DNA of 64,000 bases from positions 10,240,223 through 10,304,222 of the forward strand of contig NC_057866.1 of the NCBI RefSeq assembly GCF_019393635.1, written 5' to 3'. Made by a program: the position numbers and the translations under genes. Origin of the DNA: Dromiciops gliroides. Taxonomy: Eukaryota; Chordata; Mammalia; Microbiotheria; Microbiotheriidae. The number at the start of each line of letters is the position of its first letter. Positions within the stretch are counted from its first letter, which is position 1. The notes under the pieces are model-generated. The model saw nothing but the letters and a program-made list of their open reading frames with translations, searched no databases and had not been told where the DNA came from. Positions 31,816-42,764 of this stretch are shown here, piece by piece.

Positions 31816-33012
31816 CTCTATGGGCCATTCCCGGCATGTCCTGGCCATTGGGAGTGAGGATAGAGCCTCCCTTGGGACTGCACTCTGTGAGCACTGTGCA
31901 CTCCAGGGTCCCAGAGTCCTGGCTGACTCAGCTCCTGTGGCTACAGGCCAGCTCCTTTGGTGCAGACAAGCCCCACCCACCTCCCAGGAGGATCAAATGA
32001 ACTGTTGGATTTGAAAGGCCTTGGCAAAATAAAGGGGATCACTACTGTCCTTAAGACCTTTGATGCTGTTTGGGCAGGGTTGTGGGCCAACTTCCTGCCT
32101 GTGTTTCTATGAAAAGAAGAGATAAGCCTCTTTTCCCCCATCACCATCCCCTGACATCTCGGGATCTGGGTTTCCAAGTCAGGCTTTTTCACTTGTAGCT
32201 GAGTATGTGACCTTAGGCAAGTCACTGACCTCCCTCACTCAATGGTTGGGAACAAAGTCTGTAGGACCCACCAGACCAAGCTATCCTAGTTTGGAGAGAA
32301 CTCAGGACTCACCTAAGGGGGAAGCAGAGGCCCGTGGCGGGTAAGTGCCCCCTGGTCATGCAGGCAGCGAGGGGCTGAGCTGGGGTTTCATATCTTTCCC
32401 TCCAGAGCCAGCCCATGTTCCACTGTGCCCTGAGAACTCTGAAGGGCTCTGGAGATGTTCCCTGGGAACCAGGCCCTCCACAGCCCACTGCTTTGGTGAG
32501 CTTATTGCACCCCTTTTGTGCATGTCCCCCCCAGCCTCCAAACATTCCAGGAGGTGATCAGCCTGTGTCCCCTGGCCCGAGGAGGTGAGCAGAGCATCAG
32601 GCCCCGTGCTGGGTGGGTGGGTCGTGTGGGGAGGCTAGAAGGAGGGCTGGGGGAGGCCCCTTCCGTTTAGAAGGCTGAGGGCGCCAGGGCCCAGGCAACC
32701 GTTGGGAACAGGAAACCCAAAGGACAAAGCAGGCCAAGGGAGGGGGGCACCCAGCCACCCTGGGCTGTAAATCAGAGCCGCTCCCCAGTTTATTGGGGCT
32801 GGAAGGGGCTGGAGCACGGACTTCGCCCAGGGTAAGGAGCATTGGCATGGGTGAGGGCATGCCAAGTGTGGGCGCCAGGTGATAAGGAGCTGTAATAAAG
32901 AGATTATGACCCTGGGGCCTGGGAGAGGAGGGAATAGAGAGGGGCTGGGCATGGGGCACCACGAGGGGCACAGCTGGGCACGGATGGAAGAAGATACCCT
33001 GGAGTGCAGCCA

Positions 33013-33099
33013 TGGTGGCGCCCACTCCCTGTAACAGCAACTCCATGTGGGATGGCTTCCTGCTTCCAGTGGGGGTGCTGTTACCTTGGGTGGGCAGCC
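33013..33099 (+). ncRNA. MIR194-2: microRNA hairpin mir-194-2
   Basis: The 5' arm at 33030-33051 starts TGTAACAGCAACTCCATGTG, which is miR-194-5p (seed GTAACAG); only the last base differs from the human mature form (G for A). The 3' arm CCAGTGGGGGTGCTGTTACC (from 33066) pairs back with it and matches human miR-194-3p of the mir-194-2 locus with small changes. It lies on the same strand and in the same place, downstream of ATG2A, as in human. miR-194 is an epithelial microRNA of intestine, liver and kidney, usually under HNF1A control with miR-192. Confidence 0.96.
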
Positions 33100-33247
33100 G
33101 GGATCGCCGGACAGAGAAGAGCACATGGGGCTGGACTCTGGGGGTCCCTCCTGGGGGCACAGTGGCCACCCCCACACCCCACTGCCCTGAAGGAGAACTG
33201 AGGCCCCGCCTGCCCTGGTCAGGCCTCTGGGGTCCCAGGGCCTCCCG

Positions 33248-33357
33248 CCCACCCCGACAGAGTGCGCAGGGCTCTGACCTATGAATTGACAGCCAGTCCT
33301 AGTTCTCCCTTCTGGCTGCCAATTCCATAGGTCACAGGTATGTTCGCCTCAATGCCC
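33248..33357 (+). ncRNA. MIR192: microRNA hairpin mir-192
   Basis: The 5' arm at 33274-33294 begins CTGACCTATGAATTGACAGC and is identical to human miR-192-5p (seed TGACCTA). The 3' arm from 33316, CTGCCAATTCCATAGGTCAC, equals miR-192-3p. Flanks (GCAGGGCT before, GGTATGTTCGCCTCAATGCC after) also match the human precursor. It sits about 240 bases after miR-194-2, the conserved arrangement of one primary transcript. Known roles include p53/MDM2 and TGF-beta/ZEB targets; miR-192 shares its seed with miR-215. Confidence 0.98.
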
Positions 33358-33359
33358 AC

Positions 33360-33900
33360 GGGGGTGACCTGCCAGGGCCCAGTGTGGGGAGAGAGGGGAC
33401 ATGGATGGAGGACAGCCCCCCCCCCTCCCCGATGGCTTCCCTGGCCAGGGTAGGCGCCTGAGCTCTGGGGACAAAGCCCAGGACCCAGAGACAAAGGGAA
33501 CAGGTGCGAACAGGTGATGCCTCTAAGGCTTCCCCTGCCTGCCCCTTTGAGGTACCTGGTACCTGGTACCCCAGAAACACTTAATAAATGCCTTCTCCTC
33601 TCTCCTTCCCTCCTTTCCTTCCTTCCTTCCTCCCCCCCTCCCTCCCCTCTCTCCAATCTTATACTTGAATCCCCCCCACACACACACACTCATTCTCCCA
33701 CTGAGGCTCAGCCTTGACTGCCAGGCCTTCTCCTTCCCCTTTTTTATTTGCTATATTTTGCACCAACGTGCCTGGGCACAGGCAGCTTCTGTGTGGTTGA
33801 AGGCAAACTCCTTGTGGACAGGGGCTGTTCTGGGCTTCATCCTCCCAGGGTTTTGCTCAAAGTAGAGGTTCAATGCGGGGGGGGGGGGCACAGAGCTGGC
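33360..33900. other. Downstream flank of the miRNA cluster
   Basis: C-rich sequence, a (TTCC)n patch (about 33600-33660) and an AATAAA at about 33581 in an L2-like tail (AACACTTAATAAATGCCTTC). The signal could serve as the pri-miRNA 3' end, but this is only positional. Confidence 0.35.
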
Positions 33901-33904
33901 TCAT

Positions 33905-34145
33905 AGCTACCACTGATACGGTGCCTGCTCTGCCCAGGCTCGGTGCTGAGTGCTTTATTTTCACATTTGATCCTCACAACCACCCAAGGAGGGAGGTGCT
34001 ATTATTATCCCCATTTTACAGATGAGGAAACTGAGGCAGACAGAAGTGAAGTGCCTTGCTAGTAAGTGTCTGAGGCGAGATTTGAACTCAGCTCTTCCTG
34101 ACTCCAGGCCGGGTGCTCTGTGCACTGTAGTGCCACCTACCTGCC
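33905..34145 (-). repeat. CORE-type SINE (Mar/THER family), antisense
   Basis: CTCACAACCACCCAAGG, TATTATTATCCCCATTTTAC, AGATGAGGAAACTGAGGCAG, TTTGAACTCAGCTCTTCCTG and a head GTGCACTGTAGTGCCACC: near full-length and moderately diverged. Confidence 0.75.
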
Positions 34146-35440
34146 TCCACAGGAACTCTCACTCCCCTTGGTGCGCAGACCCTCATTTGGGGGAAAGTTA
34201 AGTCCCAGAGCAGGAGAGAAGGCTCAGGAACACAATGGGGCCGTTTGCCCTTGCCTGGGCCTCACCTGCCTGGGGATGTGCCCAGCCCTCCTGGCCCCCC
34301 ACCCCGCAGCCTCCTTGCGGGCCCCTCACTCAGCCGCCATGGGGCCCACAGACTGAACACTGGCCACTACAGGGGTGCTGAGGCAGGAAGTGCAAAGTCC
34401 TCAGTAGCAGTGGCAAGTCCCCAGCCAGGCACACTAGAGGGACATGCAGGAAGCAACTCCAGCTGGTCATCCAGTGGAAGGTATTGAAACAGGAGGGAGT
34501 CAGCCACGGAAGGCTTCCTGGAGGTCCCCCAACAACATGCTCATAGATGAACCTCGAGGTCATTAGGGATTCAGAGTCAGAAGGTGCTCCTGTGTGACTT
34601 GATTTGCCCATCTGAAAAATGGGTGCATTGAACTTGGTGGCCTCTGAGGTCTCTCCCAGCTCTGGGGCTGGATATTAGGGGGGTGGAGGGTGGATTGGCC
34701 TCTGGGGACCACCAAGCTCCCCTGGACTCTTCCCAAACCAGGCTTCCATGAGGACCCGGCCAGGGGGAGCCGGAGCCAACTTCTTGGGGGGCTGCTTTTC
34801 CCTGATCTTAGGTGAGCTGGGTGTGGTCCAGGTGCAGAGGGGACATTTTGGGAGGTCTGGTCATTGGTCATGATTTTATAAAGGAGAAAAGTGGGGCCAG
34901 GCAGAACGGGCTACTTGGCATAAAGTCACCTGTCAGCCTGGGAGTGAGCCGATCGGACTTGGAGGGAAGCGCAGTCCAGCTGGGGACCCGGATAGGGACA
35001 AGAGACAAGGCTGACCAGCCGCTTCCTTCTGGAGTGGGGAGGCCTGGACACTAATCTCTCCTGCAGTCCCTGATGCCACCCCCAGGGGGAGCACAGACAC
35101 CTTCAGGGCTGCCTGCTGTACAGACAACACTGAGCTCTGTCCAAGGATGCTCCAGGTGGGGGAGGAACCGGGCTCCTCCCCACCTCTGCACAACAGAGTC
35201 TGACCACCAGGGGCAGCACCGCAGGACATGACAACAGCAGCACCCGCCCCCAAGTGGGACCCTGGTCCATCCAAAGCCCTTCCTGCTCCCATGTGGGGCT
35301 CCCGCCCCCACCCTCTCTTTTCGGATGGAATCTCCACCCTGTTCTTTAAAATCCAGTGCCCTGCAGGCGTTGCATGGGGAGCTAGAGGCTGGCCGTGGGG
35401 TCCAGCCCAGTGGAAGCCCCCACCCTCTCTTCCTAACCCC
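34146..35440. other. Intergenic, no recognised feature
   Basis: Mixed unique DNA with short MIR-like words (34590-34640). No splice-bounded conserved frame is seen. Possible low-copy regulatory DNA cannot be judged by eye. Confidence 0.4.
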
Positions 35441-36290
35441 TTACTCTCCCCAAAGTGGCCCACGACCTCCTGACTGCCCGATCCTGTGGCCTCTTCTCCA
35501 TCCTCACTCTCCTTGACGCTGCTGACCCCTCTCTCCTCCTCGATCCTCTCTCTCCAGGCTTTTGGGCCACCCCTAGCCCTGGTTCTCCTCTTCCCTCTCT
35601 GAGCGATCCTTCTCCTCTGCTGGATCCTTCCCCCAGTCACACCCTCTAACTGTAGGGGTCCTCTCCTCTCCCTCTCTACTGCTTTCCTTGGGGATGTCTC
35701 CCATGGATTTCATGACCAGCTCTAGGCTGACAAGTCTCTGATCTACCTCTCCTGCCCCCAGCCTCCAGCTGCCATCCAGACATCTTGAATTGGAAGTCCA
35801 ATTGACATCTCTAACGTGGTATGTCCAGAACAGAACTTCCCCTCAAATTGGCCCCTCTCACCTTCCCTGATACTGTAAAGGATACTTTCTTCCCAGTTCC
35901 TCAGGCTCCCAACCTAGGAGCCATTCTGGATGCCTCCTTCTCTCTTACCATCCCCCCTCCCCCATCCAGTATGGTGCCAAGGCCTGTCGATTTCACCTTT
36001 ACAACATCTCTGGTGGATTTCACTTCTGCAGCATCTCTCAAACACACCCCCTTCTCTCCTCTGACACTACCCCCACACCAGAGCAGATCCTCATCCCCTC
36101 CCACCTAGAATCTCACAATATCTGCTGGGCCCAAGTCTCTCCCTTCTCTGATCCATCCTCCCTTTAGCCACCAAAGGGAGTTTCCTAAAATCCACGTCTG
36201 ATCACATCACCCCTTCCCCAATAAACTGCCTCCAGGGGCAGATACAAAGTGCTTTGTGGCATTCAAAGCCCTTCATCCCCTCCCCGCAAT

Positions 36291-36934
36291 GAGAAATGAA
36301 TATTTTTTTCTTATATTTAATAACTAATGATTATATTAGGATCAAGGTTTTCCCCCTTTTTCTACTTCCAACCAGGATGGGAAATCTCTCTTAAAGATTT
36401 ACCTAGGGGCAGCTAGGTGGCACAGTGGATAGAGCACTGGCCCTGGATTCAGAAGGATCTGAGTTCAAATCTGGCCTCAGACACTTGACACTTACTAGCT
36501 ATGTGACCCTGGGCAAGTCACTTAACCCTCACTGCCCTGCCCCCCCCCCAAAAAAAAGATTTACTGAGACCAAGATCTAAAAAGACAGTCAAAGAAATTC
36601 CAAGTTTGGGCTAATGGGTGTGCTTGGGGTCATTGTATTTGCTCCCACAGCTCTGGGGAAATGTGGATCCTCTCTTTGCTCCCTCTCTCTCTGTGTCTCT
36701 GTCTCTCTCTTTGGTCTTAATAAGTGAGATGGAAGTTAATGTCTTACACCAAGATTTGGGGCTAACCAATCAGAACTGAGGGGCACCTACTCTTTGAAGG
36801 GTATATAAACTGTGAGTCCACTGCCATGATTGTCTGAGAGGAACTGCCAGAGACCATCCTCTTGTTCATGACATGCTGGCCTTGTTAATAAAATGATTAA
36901 ATCACCCAGAAACCAGGTCTCTCGGAATTCTTTC
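36291..36934 (+). mobile_element. Solo LTR-like element (fossil), with nested SINE
   Basis: About 640 bp, including the nested SINE, interrupts the L2 copy. It has TATATAAA at about 36802, AATAAA at 36887-36892 and an end in TTTCA, in the order of a retroviral-type LTR promoter and polyadenylation site. CAAT occurs at both edges, but exact ends and target duplication are ambiguous. No internal retroviral genes are seen, so it looks like a solo LTR. Family not assigned. It is younger than the L2 and older than the SINE. Confidence 0.6.
36406..36556 (+). repeat. Mar-1/WSINE-type SINE inside the LTR
   Basis: Full + copy with CCCCCCCCAAAAAAAA tail, flanked by AAAGATTTAC on both sides (about 36393 and 36553). 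Confidence 0.9.
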
Positions 36935-37485
36935 AATTGCCTCACCTGCCTCTGTTTCCAGTTTTCTTCTACCTCAGTCCCCAATAGCCCCGGCCCCCTG
37001 GCTATTTTGTGCAGAGCTGTCAGCAAGGGGGGGGGTTTGCTGGCTATCCCCAATGCCTGGAAGACACTCCTACCTCCGCTCCATCTACTGACTTCCCTGG
37101 CGTCCTTTAAGTCCCAACATGTCTCTTGTTTGTCTGTGGTCTCCTCCATTAGACTGGGATCCTGCTACTTGAGGTCAGGGACTGGCTCTTGCCTCTTTTT
37201 CTTTCCCCAGCACAGTGGTTGGCATATAGTGGGTGCTTAATAAATGCTTGTTGATTGATCGATTGAATAAGTGTTTATTGACTGCAACCGAGTCACATAC
37301 TAATTTGTTTTATGGATACCCATTCCTATTTTTTATTCCCCTTTTAGGCCCCAGCGAGATAATTTGGCCATTTTTAAACCTCAAAATGCTATCGAGATGT
37401 CATCATGATGATAAGGCAGGCAGGGAGGTTTTACCCAAACTTTGAATTTCCCACAGCAGTCAGCACAGGCTATCACTCAATACAA

Positions 37486-37634
37486 TTTTTTTTTTTTTTG
37501 TGAGGCAATTGGGGTTAAGTGACTTGCCCAGGGTCACACAGCTAGTAAGTGTGAAGTGTCTGAGGCCAGATTTTAACTCAGGTCCTCCTGACTCCAGAGC
37601 TGGTGCTCTATCCACTGGGCCACCTAGCTGCCCG
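37486..37634 (-). repeat. Mar-1/WSINE-type SINE
   Basis: Antisense, T-run then GTGAGGCAATTGGGGTTAAG to CCACCTAGCTGCCC. Target duplication ACTCAATACA on both sides. Confidence 0.92.
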
Positions 37635-38109
37635 ACTCAATACATTTTTATTGGATTAATAAACATCCGTTATACAAAGGAAGAAACTGAGGCAGAGGGT
37701 GGTCTCCTGGGATCTGGGAATCTGAAGGGATCTCCAGGGTCATTTGGTCCGGTCCATCCTCAAAGGCAAGCTAGGGCCAGAGCCAGCCCGGATCCCAGGT
37801 CTCTGGATTCTTGGTACTGAGCTCTTTGCACCCAACACAAACCCAAGTGGCTTCCCCTGCAGCCCCTGCCTCCTTGTTGTTACCCCCTGACTGCGCTCCC
37901 CTACTGTTTAAGACCTGTGGAGAACATGTCAGCCAGGGCGCACATGCAAGTGCATGTGCCCACACCTGAAAAACACAGGCATGTTCAAGTGTAGGGATGC
38001 ATGTACTCAGATGAGAATATGTGGGCTGACACGCTGAGGCCCACATGTACACATGTGCTCCAGATGCTGGAACACAGCGGGCCACATTCCCAGGTCAGTC
38101 TTACTCTAC

Positions 38110-38820
38110 TCAGCATCTTCCCATCTCCCCTGCCCTTGGCCCCATCCAGTTTCCCCTCCCCTCCCTCCTGGCTCCTCCCCACCCCCCATTCCAGCTCCCC
38201 CTTTCCCTTTCCTCCTGGGTCTCCTCCCTCCCCCCCCCAATCCCAGCTCCCCCTCCCCTCCCTCCTGGGTCCTCCCCACCCCCCATTCCAGCTCCCCCTT
38301 CCCCTTTCCTCCTGGGTCTCCTCCCTCCCCCCCCAGCTCCCCTCCCCTCTCTCCTAGGTTCTCCTCCTCCCCCCAGCTCCCTCCCCTCCCTCCTGGGTCC
38401 TCCTCCCTCCCCCCCATCCAGCTCCCCTCCCCTTCCTCCTGGGTCTCCTCCCCTCCCCCCCCCTCCAGCTCCCCCTCCTCTCTCTCCTGGGTCTCCTCCC
38501 TCCCCCACTCCAGCTCCCCTCCCCTTCCTCCTGGGTTCTCCCCCCCTCCCAGCTCCCCTCCCTCCCAGCTCCCCCTTTCCCTTTCCTCCTGGGTCTCCTC
38601 CCTCCCCCCCCCAAGCTCCCCCTCCCCTCTCTCCTGGGTTCTCCTCCCCCCTCCCAACTCCCCTCCCCTTCCTCCTGGGTCCTCCTCCCTCCCCTCCCAG
38701 CTCCCCCTCCCCTCTCTCTGGGTCCTCCTCCCCCCAGCTCCCCCTCCCCTCTCTCCTGGGTTCTCCTCCCCCCCCCCAGCTCCCCTCCCCTCCCTCCTGG
38801 GTCTCCTCCCTCCCCAGGAT
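38110..38820. repeat. Pyrimidine-rich minisatellite
   Basis: About 700 bp of repeated CTCCCTCCTGGGTCTCCTCC and CAGCTCCCCCTCCCCTC words, unit about 36-46 bp, around 17 copies. Nearly all pyrimidine on the + strand. The Pro/Ser-rich and Gly/Glu-rich frames across it on both strands are low-complexity artefacts. Confidence 0.97.
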
Positions 38821-39547
38821 TCCAGGCCTGCTGCTCAGATGAAACAGTGGAGGATCTAAATGGAAGGAGAGGAAATGTTTTGAGAGAGGGGAGAGTGAGG
38901 AAAGAGAGAAGAAAACCAACCCAGCCGCAGAGAGGCTGCAGGGGAGAATGAGGAGAGGTGACTAGACAGTAAGCTCAAGAGGGCAGGGATCTCCCTCCCG
39001 CCGTGGCCCACAGGAGGGGCTCTAGAGTGTTCCCAAAGCCCAGGATGGGTCTGGTCTGCCAGGAGCAAGGGCAGCCATGGTCCCTCTCTCCTCTGCCCTC
39101 ATTGGTCTTCGTCTGGAGGGTTGGGGCCACGTCAGGGCCCCGCGGCTTCAGAGAAGGACAGCCAGGATGGGTCAGTGGCCGAAACCAGGAATGTTGCTTA
39201 GAAATAGAAGTGGGCGGGGGGGGGGGCAGTAGCTGCTGTGTTCAGGTCTCTTAAGGGCTGTTGGGTAGAGGAGAGGCTAGGCCAGGTCAACTTGGCCCAG
39301 AGAGGAGCGGCAGATTTCAGTTCGGTGTCAGGGAGGGGTCCCGAGAAGGCCAGTGTCCTAGAATGAAAGGGGTTGCCTACGGGGCAGGGGACGGCAGAGG
39401 GAAACCCGGCACGCCCTTGTTGTGTGCACTGTACACTGTACAGGGGCTCCTGGTCAAGGTGAGGTGGAGACCAGACAGCCCTGAGCATTCTCCCAACTCT
39501 GAGGTTCTGTCGTAGGGAGCTCCTGGGGGTAGGAATGGAAGGATCCC

Positions 39548-39770
39548 TTAATAATAATCCCAATAACAGCTAGCATTTCTGTAGCCCTTTACAAACATTA
39601 TCTCATTCGATCTTCACAACACCCTTGGGGGGGGGGGAAGAGTGCTGGGAAAGTCCAGCTCATCTCATTATATCCAGAGGACCCAGGCTGTCTCTGTGTG
39701 ACCTTGGACCTGTCACTTCAACCCTGGGCCTCAGTTTTCCTTATCTGGAAAACGGGGGGGGGGTAGGACT
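39548..39770. repeat. CORE-SINE/MIR fragments
   Basis: AACAGCTAGCATTTCTGTAG and ACATTATCTCATTCGATC (39560-39620, antisense CORE-SINE tail); then CTGTGTGACCTTGGACCTG with CCTCAGTTTTCCTTATCTGG (39690-39755, + MIR). Confidence 0.6.
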
Positions 39771-40229
39771 TGGGTCCCGTGTAAAGTGCATGTTCCTGTG
39801 ATCTGCTTGTCTGCATGAATTTGAAGGGATTATTTGTCGGGGGGGGGGGGGACGACAGATAAACCTAATTTAGGATGTCTGGGCAGACTCCTCCTCTTCC
39901 TTCCTCTCCCGAGGGAGAGCAGTTGGAGGTTTTTAAAAATCAGTGATTTTCTCTTCACCTCTTGGGGTGTCTTTGTTTTTGTTTTCCTTGGCCAGACACT
40001 GTGGAAAGAGCCATTCCAGCCCAAGGCTCCTGGGGTGTGTGTAACCTCTGATATTATCTCTGCGGGAGGTAGCCTGCCCTGGGTCACGTAAATAAACTGC
40101 TTCCTGACAAAGTCTTGGCACAACGAGGGCCCTCAGGCAGGGACTAGAGTTATATAGTTGCTGAGGCCTTCCAGGCCAGCCCCAAACCTGGGTCCCCTGA
40201 GCTCCTGCCCAAGCAGCCCCTGAAGGTCC

Positions 40230-40460
40230 TAGTTGAGGCTCTTAGCAGAGGCTCTGCTTTCTTCGCTCCTCTCTCAGATTCAGCTCAGTCCTCCTCATCC
40301 CTGTCCTTGTCCTGCTCTTTCCAGTTTCTGGGCAGTACTCCCATGTATGGCACCGCCTCCACCTCCATCCCTGTCCATTGACGTCTCTTCATTTGTTCAG
40401 GGCTCAGCTCAGTAGCCTCCTCTTCCACGAAGCCTTCTCAGATGCCCCAAGTGAGAGTGA
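40230..40460 (+). repeat. L2-like fragment
   Basis: TTCAGGGCTCAGCTCAGTAG, CTCTTCCACGAAGCCTTCTC and AGATGCCCCAAG resemble the L2 coding 3' end (the part read as FKSQLK..L.EAF). Weak but in order. Confidence 0.45.
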
Positions 40461-40944
40461 CCACCCTTTTCCTCACACCACACTCTTGTAGCATCCTTGG
40501 TTTTGTGATTGCCGGCTTCCTGACATCGACCACCAATGGAATCCTTGCTCTGCTTCCCCCCAAAATCACCCACAAAAAGCTTATTTCTTTCAGAAAGTTG
40601 AAGCCAGACCCCATGGAAGTATCTGAAAGCACCAGACCAATGTGCAATCCCTGGCCCAGCCTGCAGGAGGAGCTCACTGCCTGAAGATCAGTCCCTGAGC
40701 TTGGCCAGGGGGAATCAGCTCCTTCAGGACGGGTCTGCATGGGGAAAGCGGAAGGGCAACGGAGAGTACACAGGAGTCAGGGGTCCTGCAGCGCTCCTCC
40801 CCCGGAATTGGAGCTTGTTTTTGGCCCCATTTCTCAGAGGGTTTGGTACTCTTGCCATCTCTATCAGAAATAGGTGAAACCCCCCCCCCCCCAAAGACAA
40901 ATAACCAAATGGTCCAGTGGAAAGTAGGGTCGGAAGCCCTGCCA

Positions 40945-41232
40945 CTTACCACCTTTAGACCTTGTGCAAGTCAACTATTTCTTCCTGGACCTCACTTTTC
41001 CCCATCTGTTTTTTTTTTTTTTTTTTGCGAGGCAATGGGGTTAAGTGACTTGCCCAGGGTCACTCAGCTGGTAAGTGTCAAGTGTCTGAGGCCAGATTTG
41101 AACTCAGGTCCTCCTGACTCAGGACCGGCGCTTTATCCACTGCGCCACCTAGCCGCCCCCTTTTCCCCATCTGTTAAAGGGGGTGTGCCTAACTAACCTC
41201 TGAGGTCCCTTCTAGCTCTAGAATTTTGGACC
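40945..41232 (+). repeat. MIR split by a SINE
   Basis: MIR pieces at 40945-41010 (GCCACTTACCACCTTTAGAC, CCTCACTTTTCCCCATCTG) and 41161-41232 (GGTCCCTTCTAGCTCTAGAA) surround a younger SINE. Confidence 0.65.
41011..41160 (-). repeat. Mar-1/WSINE-type SINE
   Basis: Antisense with T-run. Perfect 15-bp target duplication TTTTCCCCATCTGTT at 40996-41010 and 41161-41175, within a MIR. Confidence 0.95.
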
Positions 41233-41284
41233 TGTGAGATCCAAATAAAGAAGGGGGTCTTAGAGAAACCCTTTACTAATGCCT

Positions 41285-41525
41285 TTTTTTTTTTGTGGAC
41301 ATCACAGTCTTTTCCAGATAGACCCCACCCCCACCTACCCATTAGCCTTTTCTTGTAACAAAGGAAAACCACCCTTCATGGCAATCCTGTCCTACAGTGT
41401 ATGCCATATGCGGCACCCATAGGTCTCCACCTGTCCTGTGAAAGGAAGGAGGTGGATTTGCTCATCTCCTCTCTGGGGCCAAGACTGTGGGTCACGCGGC
41501 TGCTGTGATTATGCATGAAGCCGAA
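41285..41525 (-). repeat. L1-like LINE 3' fragment, antisense
   Basis: CTTGTAACAAAGGAAAAC, ACCCATAGGTCTCCACCTG and CTCTGGGGCCAAG follow the same order as the clearer copy at 49165-49960. Strongly diverged. Confidence 0.4.
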
Positions 41526-41649
41526 CAAACTGGCACATGAAGAAATACTTTTTTCTGCATCCATTTCCGAGTCTATCTGAGACCTCACTTCCTTTGAATC
41601 TGTTTTCTTTTCATGCAGTGGCAATCAATGCATGTTTGTTACCGGAGGG

Positions 41650-42690
41650 GGAGGGAAACAGAGAGAAAAGAGCCTTTTGTCCATTGACATGATGGGCTAA
41701 ACTACAATATAGGGTGGTCCTGCTTCTCTTGCTTTCCATCCCTTCAAAGGGGTCTGTTCTTCTTTCTGTGGAATTGTCCTTCCAAGAGGTTTGGGGATTT
41801 GGGGTTTTGTTTCTTACAGCATCTCATTAGTCTGGGGAAACGATGATAGCACCATCTATTCCATTATTTTCCAGTCATTGGATGTGGAAATGAGTTCTGA
41901 AAAAAGCCTCGTGAGGCCCTGTAACTAGGGTGGAGGCACCATGGCTGCGGCCCAGGGTCCCAGACTTCAAGGGTGTTGAAGCATCCCTGGACCAGCCGAG
42001 CTTGCTCTGTGCCTAGGTCGAGGGGATGGTTAATTACAGAGGATGCTACCAGTGGGGAGTGGCTGTGACTGCAGTTCCTCCTTCATTTCCTGCACGTGGT
42101 CTTGGTTACAGCCCCTCGACGGCTCAGAGTCCCAGCAGCCTGGCCTCATCCTCCCATTGACATGAGCCTCTGGAGGCTCACCCCAGAGCCAGCTGCATCC
42201 TGTCTGCAGAGAAGCTGGGGGCTGGTCCCAAGTTCCGCTGGTTCTTCTTGGCCTCCCCTGATGGGTTTCTGGGAATGCTGCAGAGGGGAAAGGCTTCTGG
42301 GGTCCTCCCAGCAGAGGCTGAGCTTGCATGTGTCACTGGCCGAGCCTGTCCTACATCCTCTGGGTGACCTCAGCAGCGGAGAGGGGCCGAGATCTCCCTG
42401 AGCCCTCCAACCCCTCCATTTGGTCAAACTGGCCCGTTATTGAGAGCTGCATGCTGGGTACGTGGAAGAGCAGAGAGCTGTGTACACATAGCAGCCATCG
42501 GAAAAAATGAGCCTGCTCCCGGCGGAGAGGCTCTGCTGAGGCCCAGCTCCTCACCCATATTTGGAGAAAAGCCCCCAGGGCAGCTTCTTTAGGTTGGTGA
42601 GTTGCCTCTGGGCTGGCATTTTTGCCAATCCGCCTGCACCAAGGCATTCAGCGGCAGGGCCCCAGCCTGAGTCGGAGGCACCATGTTTGG
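41650..42690. other. Intergenic, no recognised feature
   Basis: No repeat family or exon is recognised. A thymidine-rich patch near 41790-41880 and mixed unique DNA. Confidence 0.4.
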
Positions 42691-42764
42691 GGGCTGGGCC
42701 AATCACTTCCTCTCAGGGGTTCATTTTCCTTTCTCTGTAAAATGGAGGAGTTAAAGTAGGTGAT

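Larger units (their letters stand above)
35445..37265 (+). repeat. L2 LINE, long + copy split by an LTR
   Basis: Two parts, about 35445-36289 and 36937-37265. The first resembles the L2 reverse-transcriptase region in sense (GATCTACCTCTCCTGCCCC, GCCAAGGCCTGTCGATTTCA, CCTTCTCTCCTCTGACACT, GGCATTCAAAGCCCTTCATC) with many frame breaks. The second has the classic L2 3' end (CCCCAGCACAGTGG, GGTGCTTAATAAATGCTTGT). The break between them is filled by an LTR that itself holds a SINE. Old and inactive. Confidence 0.8.

Noticed and set aside
36291-36934. A whole provirus at the LTR site
   Set aside because: Only LTR-like sequence is present, with no internal gag, pol or env region; a solo LTR explains it.
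38045-38919. Long proline/serine-rich and glycine/glutamate-rich reading frames on both strands
   Set aside because: They are translations of a pyrimidine minisatellite with a unit not tied to codons; no splice sites, start context or homology.
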